A DNA stretch of 64,000 nucleotides from Sulfobacillus sp. (GTDB taxonomy: Bacteria; Bacillota; Sulfobacillia; Sulfobacillales; Sulfobacillaceae). A program made the position numbers and the translations under genes. The notes under the pieces were generated by a model that saw only the letters and a list, made by a program, of their open reading frames with translations, had not been told where the DNA came from and did no database searches. The DNA lies in NCBI GenBank assembly GCA_027309085.1, contig DAIDDL010000009.1, forward strand, positions 27,018-91,017. The letters run 5' to 3'. This document shows, piece after piece, positions 36,087 through 42,966 of this stretch (its first letter is position 1; the number at the start of each line of letters is the position of its first letter).

Positions 36087-37598
36087 ATGAAAAAAAATGT
36101 GTTGTGGCGGGGGGCTTTCTGGCTGTCCCTAGGCGCTCTCCTGTCCAAAATGATCGGCGCCCTGTACCGGATATTTCTTCCCCGCGTGCTCGGTGACTAC
36201 GGCGTCGGCTTATTTCAGATGGCTTACCCGCTCTACGCGCTGATCCTTGCTGTTTCTGTGAATGGAATCCCTACAGCATTGTCCAAGCAGACTGCCGAGA
36301 AACTCTCCCCAGGAGACATGGCGGGAGCGGAAGTGCTGGGGTCATGGGCGCAGCTGTTTTTGGGGCTCATGGGGGTGGCCATGGCGGCGCTGGTGGAATT
36401 GGCAGCCCCGTGGATAGCGCGGCAGGTCTTCGACGAGCCTGCAGCGACCCTGTCTATTCGCGCTCTCGCCCCGGCCCTGGCGTTTGTGGCGGTGGAAGCG
36501 GGCTTTCGCGGATATTTCCAAGGATATCAGGAAATGGCCCCGACAGCAGTCTCCCAGGTCTTGGAGCAGGTGTGCCGTGTGGCGGTCATGTTTCCCCTGG
36601 CGCTGTGGTGGCTGCCGCGGGGCACGCCGTGGGCGGCGGCGGGAGCGACAGTCGGGGCGCCCGCGGGGGCCATGGCCGGGATGATATTTCTCGTGGCTAT
36701 GCGCTTGCGGCGGCGGTCCTTCGCCCTACGGTGGCCCGTGCCTTGGGCTGAGCTGCGCCGGTTGGTGCGCGTGGCCCTGCCGATGTCCCTGTCCGGGCTG
36801 CTCTTCCCTCTGATGTTCCTGGCTGATTCGATGTTCGTGCCCCGTGATTTGATGCGGTCAGGACTCTCGCTGCGCCAGGCCACCGCCCAATTTGGCCAGC
36901 TGAGCGGGGAAGCGATGCCGCTGATCAACCTGACCATGGTGGTCGGGGCAGCCCTGGCAGTGTCCCTGGTCCCGGCAATCGCCCAAGCTATGGCCCAGAG
37001 CAAGCCACAGGCGGCGGCGGAACGAGTGAATGTGGCGGTGCGTCTCATCTGGCTTTTGGGACTGCCCATGGCTGGCGGGCTGATTGTGATGGCCCACCCG
37101 CTGACGCGGCTGCTGTACGGGCACACCGGGGCGACGCATGCGCTGCAGCTCTTGGCGGTGGGCAGCGCGGTGCTGGCCATCCAGCAGGTGTTGGGGTCGT
37201 CTCTGCAGGCTAGCGGCCACGGCTGGATTCCTGTGAAAAACCTCCTGGTGGCGGCGGCCATTAAGTTTGTGCTGACATGGCGGCTGACGGCCGTGCCCGC
37301 TTTGGGGATCCAGGGGGCGGCGTTCGGAACCGTGGCGGCAAGTTTTGGAGCGGCCTGGCTGAACTGGCGGGACTGGAAGCGGATTGTCCACCCGCAGCAC
37401 AATCCCTGGCCGGATGCTCTGTGGCCCCTGCTTGGCACCGTGGTGATGGCCATGGGGGTGCAGACCTGGCTTCAGAGCGGATGGCTTTCCGGGCCAGTTT
37501 GGCCCGTGATTACAGGGGTGGGGATAGGGGCGGGCATCTATTTCGTGCTGATGGCGGCGGCCGGGGAGTTAAATGTGCTAAAAAGCTTGCGGGAATAG
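36087..37598 (+). CDS. SpoVB/YabM-family polysaccharide flippase
   Basis: A 503-residue MOP-superfamily (MATE/MurJ-like) protein with about 14 membrane helices. The N-terminal GALLSKMIGALYRIFLPRVLG and GLFQMAYPLYALILAVSVNGIPTA are characteristic of SpoVB/YabM. Members move lipid-linked wall precursors; in this position (before mazG and HU) it equals yabM. ATG 36087 has AAGGTGAGGGG ahead. Confidence 0.9.
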   Translation: MKKNVLWRGAFWLSLGALLSKMIGALYRIFLPRVLGDYGVGLFQMAYPLYALILAVSVNGIPTALSKQTAEKLSPGDMAGAEVLGSWAQLFLGLMGVAMAALVELAAPWIARQVFDEPAATLSIRALAPALAFVAVEAGFRGYFQGYQEMAPTAVSQVLEQVCRVAVMFPLALWWLPRGTPWAAAGATVGAPAGAMAGMIFLVAMRLRRRSFALRWPVPWAELRRLVRVALPMSLSGLLFPLMFLADSMFVPRDLMRSGLSLRQATAQFGQLSGEAMPLINLTMVVGAALAVSLVPAIAQAMAQSKPQAAAERVNVAVRLIWLLGLPMAGGLIVMAHPLTRLLYGHTGATHALQLLAVGSAVLAIQQVLGSSLQASGHGWIPVKNLLVAAAIKFVLTWRLTAVPALGIQGAAFGTVAASFGAAWLNWRDWKRIVHPQHNPWPDALWPLLGTVVMAMGVQTWLQSGWLSGPVWPVITGVGIGAGIYFVLMAAAGELNVLKSLRE

Positions 37599-37616
37599 GC
37601 TAACACCCTATATTCT

Positions 37617-37645
37617 TTGGTATGTCAGGAATAACCTGGTATACT
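37617..37645 (+). promoter_or_regulatory. Sigma-A-type promoter of the mazG gene
   Basis: TTGGTA (37617-37622) and TATACT (37640-37645) are separated by 17 bases and lie 32 bases before the mazG start. Confidence 0.7.
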
Positions 37646-37676
37646 GAGTTATCGCTCAGGGAGAGGAGCCTGGATC

Positions 37677-38540
37677 TTGTCCGAATGGGCATTTCGCGCA
37701 TCAGATGATGTGTCTGACCGCTTTTTCGTTGAAGGCCCATTCTCTGGTCCGGATCTCGTGGCATGCTTTGGTGACCGTTTCCCCGGCAATTCCTCCGCGA
37801 TAGTTTACCCGCACCAGGGTGCTCCTTATACTATTTTCTGGCAGGACTTGAACCACCTGACGCTTCATATTCAAGACCGGCTGCAGCTGCCGGGCAATCC
37901 CACCTCCTGCGGCCCGCTGGAGCACGTCATGGCCAGACTGCTGGACCTGCACGGGGGATGTCCGTGGGACCGGGCGCAAACCCCGCTGTCTCTGCTGCCC
38001 TACCTGCTCGATGAGAGCTATGAAGCGGCGGAAGCTCTGGTGTCCGGAGATCATGACGCGTTTCGTGATGAGCTGGGGGATGTGCTCTTTCAAGTGGTCT
38101 TCCACAGTGCGCTGGAGTCGCCCGAAGTTTTTGAAGAAGTTGTCCGCGCCCAGATGGAAAAACTGGTCAGGCGCCACCCGCATGTGTTTGGCGGTGAGAC
38201 GGCAGACACCGCGGACGCCGTCAGCCGCCGGTGGGAAAGCCTGAAGGCGCTTGACGCCCCCAGACGGGCTCAAGCGGAATGGACTTTTCCCAGTCTAGTT
38301 TGGGCCAAGCGGCTGTCAAAACACGGCGTAACGCCAGACAGCCCCATATTTCAGGACATCTCGCAGATGATTCAGGTATATATTTCCAGAAGCCAGGGAA
38401 AACTAGAAGAAATTCTGGCGGACGCCGCTTGGGCCGTGGCTGATGTAGGCCGCTGGCATCATCAGGATGCCGAGTGGGCTCTATGGATGCGGCTGGCGTT
38501 TGCCAGTCAGGACAAAGATTGTTTAAGCCGCAACGGATAA
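37677..38540 (+). CDS. mazG: MazG-family nucleoside triphosphate pyrophosphohydrolase (YabN-like, short N-terminus)
   Basis: A 287-residue protein. Residues about 80-195 are a MazG domain: LLDLHGGCPWDRAQTPLSLL, LLDESYEAAEAL with the EExxE-type metal residues, and DELGDVLFQVVFHS. A second, degenerate MazG-like half follows. It hydrolyses NTPs to NMPs, cleaning the pool. In Bacillus the equivalent YabN has a 200-residue methyltransferase domain in front. Here only about 80 unrecognised residues precede MazG, so that domain is missing or reduced. TTG 37677 follows GGAGAGGAGC. Confidence 0.9.
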   Translation: MSEWAFRASDDVSDRFFVEGPFSGPDLVACFGDRFPGNSSAIVYPHQGAPYTIFWQDLNHLTLHIQDRLQLPGNPTSCGPLEHVMARLLDLHGGCPWDRAQTPLSLLPYLLDESYEAAEALVSGDHDAFRDELGDVLFQVVFHSALESPEVFEEVVRAQMEKLVRRHPHVFGGETADTADAVSRRWESLKALDAPRRAQAEWTFPSLVWAKRLSKHGVTPDSPIFQDISQMIQVYISRSQGKLEEILADAAWAVADVGRWHHQDAEWALWMRLAFASQDKDCLSRNG

Positions 38541-38586
38541 TGGACGGCAGCCGAGATGATTTTATGAACTTGCAGGAGGGATCAGT

Positions 38587-38862
38587 GTGAACAAAGCAGA
38601 TTTGGTAACGGATGTAGCGGAAAAGGCTGGCATGAGCAAGAAGGATGCGGAGCGCGCCGTGAACGCTATGGTAGAATGCATTGAAGAGGCCCTGACGAAA
38701 GGGGACAAGGTGTCCCTGGTAGGGTTTGGGACATTTGAAGTGCGCGAGCGCGCCGCGCGTGTGGGCCGCAACCCGAGGACCGGAGATACTCTGGAAATCG
38801 CAGGGGGCAAGGTTCCGGCTTTCAAGGCGGGCAAGGCCTTAAAAGACTCTGTCGCCAAGTAG
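38587..38862 (+). CDS. hup: HU-type DNA-binding protein
   Basis: A 91-residue histone-like protein that bends [42 protein letters not shown] core and the arm sequence [11 protein letters not shown] are near consensus. GTG 38587 has GGAGGG upstream. It lies between mazG and rqcP, a place where HU is common in Clostridia and thermophiles (not in B. subtilis). Confidence 0.96.
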   Translation: MNKADLVTDVAEKAGMSKKDAERAVNAMVECIEEALTKGDKVSLVGFGTFEVRERAARVGRNPRTGDTLEIAGGKVPAFKAGKALKDSVAK

Positions 38863-38875
38863 TGTGGATTGTGCA

Positions 38876-38901
38876 AGCCCTGCCCCGGCAGGGCTTTTTT
38901 A
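38876..38901 (+). terminator. Terminator after HU
   Basis: A 9-bp stem AGCCCTGCC / GGCAGGGCT with a 2-base loop, followed by T6. The downstream rqcP gene starts only 48 bases later, so read-through must supply it or a promoter is hidden here. Confidence 0.9.
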
Positions 38902-38948
38902 TTTGCGGACAGAGCAACCGCACCGCCAAACAGGAGGAGGCATATACG

Positions 38949-39188
38949 ATGCGCATCGACAAGTACCTGAAAGTCAGCCGGCTGGTGAAGCGCCGCACCC
39001 TGGCCAAAGAAGTCTGTGAACACGGTCATGTGGCTGTGAACGGCAAGGTAGTGAAGCCTGGCTATGAGGTCAGCGTGGGTGACGCTCTGGAGCTGCGGCT
39101 CCCCTCCGGAGTGCGCCGGGTGGTTATCGAAAAGATCCTGGAAAATGTTCCGGCCAAGGCCGCAGCGGAAATGTACCGGGAGGTCTAA
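38949..39188 (+). CDS. rqcP: RqcP (YabO), S4-domain ribosome quality-control factor
   Basis: A 79-residue S4 RNA-binding protein: MRIDKYLKVSRLVKRRTLAK, EHGHVAVNGKVVKPGYEV and VGDALELRL. RqcP binds the 50S subunit and tRNA during alanine tailing of stalled chains with RqcH. ATG 38949 follows AGGAGGAGG-like GAGGAGG. Position equals yabO of Bacillus. Confidence 0.94.
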   Translation: MRIDKYLKVSRLVKRRTLAKEVCEHGHVAVNGKVVKPGYEVSVGDALELRLPSGVRRVVIEKILENVPAKAAAEMYREV

Positions 39189-39249
39189 ATTCGCGCGTGG
39201 GGGCATAACGTCACAATGACACCGATTTTTTGTGAAAGCGGGGGCCCCT

Positions 39250-39534
39250 ATGGCTGACGAAAGGCATGACAGGAACCGGACCCATTCTGTGTTGCTCATC
39301 AACCGCGCCCAGCTAACGATTGAAGGCGTGCAGCATGTGGAGAATTTTGATGATGATGCGATTATCCTCTCAACGGATATGGGGTCCATGACCGTGAAGG
39401 GCCGCGGACTGCGGATCTTGCAGCTGGACCTGGAGTCTGGGCATTTTGTCGCCGAAGGCGAACTGGACTCGCTCAGCTATTCCCGCAAACGGACGGGAAA
39501 GACGGAAAACCCCTGGAGCCGGCTATGGCGCTAG
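39250..39534 (+). CDS. yabP: Sporulation protein YabP
   Basis: A 94-residue protein with HSVLLINRAQLTIEGVQHVE, DDDAIILSTDMGSMTVKGRG, LRILQLDLESGHFVAEGELD and SLSYS, the YabP/YqfC fold signature. It is required for spore cortex formation in Bacillus together with YabQ. The start is ATG 39250; an in-frame GTG at 39232 is possible. Eleven bases separate it from yabQ. Confidence 0.93.
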   Translation: MADERHDRNRTHSVLLINRAQLTIEGVQHVENFDDDAIILSTDMGSMTVKGRGLRILQLDLESGHFVAEGELDSLSYSRKRTGKTENPWSRLWR

Positions 39535-39544
39535 GGAGGGCTCA

Positions 39545-39973
39545 ATGACGGCAGACGCCGGGACGGTGCTGGCGGCATGGCTTTTAACCGGGATGGGCCT
39601 GGGGCTTTTGTCTACCGCATACGGCGCCTTTAGGGCCCAGTGGCACTGGTGGAAAATTCTCGGGCACATCATGGACTGGCTGTGGTTTGTGCTGGCAGCT
39701 GTGCTCATTTTGGTGGTTTACCTGTGGACAGACTGGGGAGTATTCCACATCTGGAGTCTTATGGTGATTGGGGCTGGCTATGCGCTGTGGTCCTGGCTGG
39801 CGGCTCCAGCCGTTCTGAGGGCGCTGTCAGCCGCCATTTTCGTCCAGGCGCGGACCATGTTTTACCTCACAGCGCCAGCGCGGTTTGTGCTCCGGCGCGC
39901 CGCCGCAGTGATGCGCCGCGTGGGATCTAGCCGGCCAAAAAAAATGCCTCCCCCTAATCCTCCGCAAATGTAG
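39545..39973 (+). CDS. yabQ: Spore cortex biosynthesis protein YabQ
   Basis: A 142-residue membrane protein with four hydrophobic segments; GLLSTAYGAFRAQW, ILGHIMDWLWFVLAAV and a basic tail match YabQ. In Bacillus it sits in the outer forespore membrane and is needed for cortex. ATG 39545 follows GGGAGGG. A frame extending upstream to 39446 overlaps yabP and has no support. Confidence 0.88.
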   Translation: MTADAGTVLAAWLLTGMGLGLLSTAYGAFRAQWHWWKILGHIMDWLWFVLAAVLILVVYLWTDWGVFHIWSLMVIGAGYALWSWLAAPAVLRALSAAIFVQARTMFYLTAPARFVLRRAAAVMRRVGSSRPKKMPPPNPPQM

Positions 39974-40033
39974 TGCGAAAAACCTCCGCCTCCCTTATAA
40001 TAAAAAAACCGTGTCATTGTTTTGTAATAAATC

Positions 40034-40064
40034 TGTACACAGTTTGTACACAAGCTGTGGATAA
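40034..40064. promoter_or_regulatory. TGTACACA repeats and a perfect DnaA box
   Basis: TGTACACA occurs at 40034-40041 and 40045-40052, 11 bases apart start to start, and TGTGGATAA, the complement of the DnaA box TTATCCACA, is at 40056-40064. All lie just before the HTH gene start at 40077. The spacing of one helical turn suggests an operator; the DnaA box may be chance, being single. Confidence 0.5.
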
Positions 40065-40076
40065 CTTGGAGAAATC

Positions 40077-40316
40077 ATGCAAATTGAAATTCGCGGGATG
40101 GAAAAACTGTCTTTTCGTGAGCGGCAGGTGGTGGCCCTGAAAGAGACGGGCGTCACCAGTGAAGTGATTGCCAAGCGGCTGGGACTGGCCCCGGCGACGG
40201 TGGCCACTTTATACAACCGTGCGAAAACCAAAGGCTACCAGGTGGTGCTGATTATTGCGGGCGACCCGCTGGGCATCATGGGCGGAGAGGACGAGACGGA
40301 GGAGGAGGAAATTTAA
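40077..40316 (+). CDS. Small helix-turn-helix protein, sigma-region-4/LuxR-like
   Basis: A 79-residue protein not known to me in this position. Residues 10-55 form an HTH: LSFRERQVVALKETGVTSEV then IAKRLGLAPATVATLYNRAK, like region 4 of sigma factors. The tail is a short hydrophobic stretch followed by GGEDETEEEEI. It may be a transcription factor or an adaptor that touches DNA. Its TAA overlaps the divIC-like ATG, so it belongs to the division gene's transcript. A TATAAT-like TTATAATAA at 40005-40013 lies upstream without a clear -35. Confidence 0.75.
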   Translation: MQIEIRGMEKLSFRERQVVALKETGVTSEVIAKRLGLAPATVATLYNRAKTKGYQVVLIIAGDPLGIMGGEDETEEEEI

Positions 40317-40591
40317 TGGCGGTAATGCGTCACAAGCGGGTTCGGTTTCGCTGGAAAAAATTTGTCACCGTGTTCATCCTGAGCTATCTCCTGTTCTGGT
40401 CGGTCAAGGCCGGCCTGCACATCTGGGTGCTGAGCCACGATGAGCAGGCGCTCCGCCAGCAAATCAGCCAAGTGCAGACCAAGAACCGGCAGTTGCGCTC
40501 TGACATTGGGGAAATGAAGAATTCCTCGCTGCTTAAGGGGATGATTGTAGGAAAAGTGCGCATTCCCAATCCGGAAATTAGCCAGGAGTAG
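40316..40591 (+). CDS. divIC: DivIC/FtsB-like septum protein
   Basis: A 91-residue bitopic protein: a basic N-terminus, one membrane helix (about 15-37), then a coiled coil (DEQALRQQISQVQTKNRQL) and a short C-terminal region. This is the DivIC/FtsB layout; the protein would join the divisome with FtsL. GAGGAGG precedes ATG 40316. Position (after yabQ, before yabR) equals divIC. Sequence identity with Bacillus looks low, so the name rests on layout and order. Confidence 0.82.
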   Translation: MAVMRHKRVRFRWKKFVTVFILSYLLFWSVKAGLHIWVLSHDEQALRQQISQVQTKNRQLRSDIGEMKNSSLLKGMIVGKVRIPNPEISQE

Positions 40592-40615
40592 CGGAATGTC
40601 CCTGCCGTTTATGCG

Positions 40616-40644
40616 TTGACACATGAAGCCCCGCATCTTATAAT
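40616..40644 (+). promoter_or_regulatory. Sigma-A promoter of yabR
   Basis: Perfect TTGACA (40616-40621) and perfect TATAAT (40639-40644), 17 bases apart: a full consensus promoter, predicted to be very strong. Confidence 0.93.
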
Positions 40645-40694
40645 TAGGCTATTGATCGGTGAGTTGAGAGCTATAGGAGGATAATATACAACGT

Positions 40695-41123
40695 ATGCCG
40701 TCTGAACTTGAAGTTGGGCAGATTGTTGAAGGAACGGTAAGCGGAATTGCGCCGTTTGGGGCGTTCATCGTTTTACCGACGGGAAAGACCGGGTTGGTTC
40801 ACATCTCGGAAGTTGCTGATGCATACGTCAAGGATATTAAGGAGTATTTGAAAGAAAGCGACAAGGTTAAAGTCAAAGTTCTTTCGATGGATCCTAACGG
40901 CAAAATAGCTTTGTCTATTCGCCAAGCTCAACCTAAACCTGCGCATCGTGAATCATCTCGGGAAACTGGCGGACACCGGGAGCGGGACCGGGATAGGCGC
41001 GCGGCTCCTCAAGTCACTTTTGAAGACAAGATGCAGCGGTTCATGAAGGACAGTGAAGACCGCCTGCAGGATTTGCGCCGAAATACAGAATCGAAACGCG
41101 GTGGCCGCGGCGCAAGCCACTAG
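40695..41123 (+). CDS. yabR: S1-domain RNA-binding protein YabR
   Basis: A 142-residue protein. Residues 1-75 are an S1 domain (VGQIVEGTVSGIAPFGAFIV, GLVHISEVADAYVKDI, VKVKVLSMDPNGKIALSIRQ). The rest is a charged Arg/Glu-rich tail, likely disordered, with a final amphipathic helix. It binds RNA, probably on ribosomes; the exact role is unknown. AGGAGG lies 12 bases before ATG 40695. A consensus promoter drives it and probably the tRNA behind it. Confidence 0.92.
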   Translation: MPSELEVGQIVEGTVSGIAPFGAFIVLPTGKTGLVHISEVADAYVKDIKEYLKESDKVKVKVLSMDPNGKIALSIRQAQPKPAHRESSRETGGHRERDRDRRAAPQVTFEDKMQRFMKDSEDRLQDLRRNTESKRGGRGASH

Positions 41124-41129
41124 GCATCT

Positions 41130-41218
41130 GCCGGGATGGCGGAATAGGCAGACGCAGAGGACTTAAAATCCTCCGGCCAGGAATGGTCGTACCGGTTCAA
41201 GTCCGGTTCCCGGCACCA
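41130..41218 (+). tRNA. tRNA-Leu (UAA)
   Basis: An 89-base class II tRNA. The acceptor arms GCCGGGA / TCCCGGC close it, the anticodon stem-loop GAGGACTTAAAATCCTC shows anticodon TAA, and a long variable arm and the T-arm CCGGTTCAAGTCCGG follow. The 3' CCA is encoded. It begins 6 bases after the yabR stop. Confidence 0.96.
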
Positions 41219-41236
41219 CTTGCTCAAAACCATTAC

Positions 41237-41262
41237 CCCGCAAGCGATTGCGGGTTTTTCTT
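41237..41262 (+). terminator. Terminator after tRNA-Leu
   Basis: A 7-bp stem CCCGCAA / TTGCGGG with a 4-base loop, followed by TTTTTCTTT. It closes the yabR-tRNA transcript. Confidence 0.9.
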
Positions 41263-41779
41263 TATCCACCCATACCTCTGCCCACACGAATACCTGCACG
41301 AACCGAGAAGCTCCAAAAGCCCATGGTTCCGTAGTTTTTGCCGATCATTTCTCGCTGCGAAACGCCACGGAGTCGGGAATGACGGAGATCTGGGCGATCT
41401 AGGAAGACTTGTCAGAATTGGGCGCATGCTCACACCTACCCGGTCCCGTGGTGAGTTTCGCGAGCAAATTCCTCTGGTCGGAGACACCGCGATGCCGACG
41501 CAAAGTCCGCCATCTCTGCCCTCCGAGCCCACCCGAGCTCGAAAAGGGAATGTGCATAAGCTGCAACTCCCCACGAAACGTCGAGTCGGATTCGGAAGCC
41601 GTTGCGTGATCTATGCCCCGTTATCGTCTGCGAAGCAGTCCCATGACGGCGCCATGGACGATTCCGTCCCGCCCAGACGGAATCGAGTGTTGCGCTCACC
41701 TCTGCAGCAGACAGGGGACCGGTGGGTAAGAGCGGGCTAAACGGCTGCCTGAAGACTGAGACGAGGGCGCGCCCCCGTC
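41263..41779. other. Gene-free stretch with hairpins beside the DUF4338 gene
   Basis: I see no gene in these 517 bases. Two strong hairpins stand out: GATTCCGTC / GACGGAATC at 41660-41684, and a 30-base palindrome at 41755-41784 (ACTGAGACG...CGTCTCAGT, one mismatch) that covers the stop codon of the DUF4338 gene. Neither has a T-run. The stretch could be the 3' end of a mobile unit, a structured RNA or old sequence remains. Confidence 0.5.
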
Positions 41780-42721
41780 TCAGTGCAAGCCATCATCCTC
41801 ATCATCGTCCTCGTCCCGCGGCTCGGGAGCCGACACGCACAGTTGAGATCTCCAGCGCCGGCCCAGCGGGTAGACCCACAGTGTCTTGATGGAGGTCGGT
41901 GATTCGTGGAAGCGGTCTTGGCGGCCCCGGCCAGCCGTCTCACCCAAGAGCTGCCAATTGGCCGCCTGATAACACGTGCCTGCCCAAGGGGCTTCCACAA
42001 AGGTTTCCAACAGCACTGGCTGGTAGCCGTAGCGGGCTTGCCAGTCCGCCCGCAATTGGCGCGCCGCCAGGCCCAGCACATGACTGGCCAGATGGGGCAC
42101 CTGAATGCCGGGCAGAATCAGAAAGCGGTTGTTGTTGACAATGCGCCACCGGAACCGGGAGCGCTCTGCGGCCGTCCAGCCGAGCCAGGTATCCCGCGCT
42201 GCCACCGCCTTAGCAGCGGCCCCAAACAGCAAGGCGCCTAGGATCTGGCGGTCTGGACCCACCTGGGCGCGAATCCAGTAGCGCTGGTGCGCTCCAATTG
42301 GACGGCGGTAGCCGAGCGGGTGCCAGGCAGCCATCGTGGCGTTCCATGTACGCAATTCACTGGGGGCCACAGCGTCGAGAGTCACTGGCCGGATAGATCC
42401 TAAAGAGGTGGCCAGGGGGAACCCGGGAATGGGGGGAGCGTGCGATTCCTGAACGCTTGAGCTGGACCCGGTGTGGCGCTTCGGAGGGAGGGTCAGCAAA
42501 CCCTGCTCCTCACAGTCGGCGAGGAGTTCGCGGCACGCGGCCAATTTGAGACGGCCATTTGGCGCCTTCCAGGGCAGGTTTTCGCAGATCGTGGCCGTGA
42601 TTTCCTGGCGGCTCAAACGTCGGCAGCGGTATACCGTCTCTTGAATAATACGCACATCTTCAGGCGTGAAGCAGCGGTCGCCAATCCAGAAAGGTTCATC
42701 AACCGGTATGCGCATAGTCAT
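41780..42721 (-). CDS. DUF4338 (DruA-like) protein
   Basis: A 313-residue protein. Residues 20-75 look like a winged helix (VYRCRRLSRQEITATICENL, NGRLKLAACRELLADCEEQG). The core has IGAHQRYWIRA, ILGALLFGAAAKAVAARDTW, VNNNRFLILPGIQVPHLASH, RYGYQPVLLETFVEAPWAGT and NWQLLGETAGRGRQDR, which I recognise as DUF4338, the domain of DruA in Druantia anti-phage systems. Stand-alone members are common and often multicopy; their activity is not established. No Druantia partner genes are here. The tail is acidic (EPRDEDDDEDDGLH). GAGGAGG precedes two possible ATGs (42721, 42715). It interrupts the usual tRNA/spoIIE neighbourhood. Confidence 0.85.
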   Translation of the reverse strand: MTMRIPVDEPFWIGDRCFTPEDVRIIQETVYRCRRLSRQEITATICENLPWKAPNGRLKLAACRELLADCEEQGLLTLPPKRHTGSSSSVQESHAPPIPGFPLATSLGSIRPVTLDAVAPSELRTWNATMAAWHPLGYRRPIGAHQRYWIRAQVGPDRQILGALLFGAAAKAVAARDTWLGWTAAERSRFRWRIVNNNRFLILPGIQVPHLASHVLGLAARQLRADWQARYGYQPVLLETFVEAPWAGTCYQAANWQLLGETAGRGRQDRFHESPTSIKTLWVYPLGRRWRSQLCVSAPEPRDEDDDEDDGLH

Positions 42722-42966
42722 ATCGCCTCCTCAAAAACATTCCAATGCAATCATGCCACAACATGGCCTGCGATGTCCAGAAAGAACCGCAACGGGCTCA
42801 GGGCTGTCCGGGACCTCATCGGCGTCTTGATGCTTTTCTCATGTTCCTCCTGTATAAAGTAACAGAGCAAGTTTGGGAAACGGTTGCTGGTAAATTTTAA
42901 TCGGGCAACCGGAACGCAAGCAAACCGTTTACAATGAATATAAGACAACAGGGGGGATACCACGCA

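Noticed and set aside
40056..40064. Replication origin suggested by a perfect DnaA box
   Set aside because: Only a single box was found, without an AT-rich unwinding stretch or dnaA/dnaN nearby; kept only as a possible regulatory site.
41183..41740. A 185-codon frame starting inside tRNA-Leu
   Set aside because: It begins in the tRNA, passes through its terminator and has no ribosome site or known domain.
41130..42966. Integrated island using tRNA-Leu as attachment site
   Set aside because: No copy of the tRNA 3' end was found downstream to 42.9 kb, and there is no integrase.
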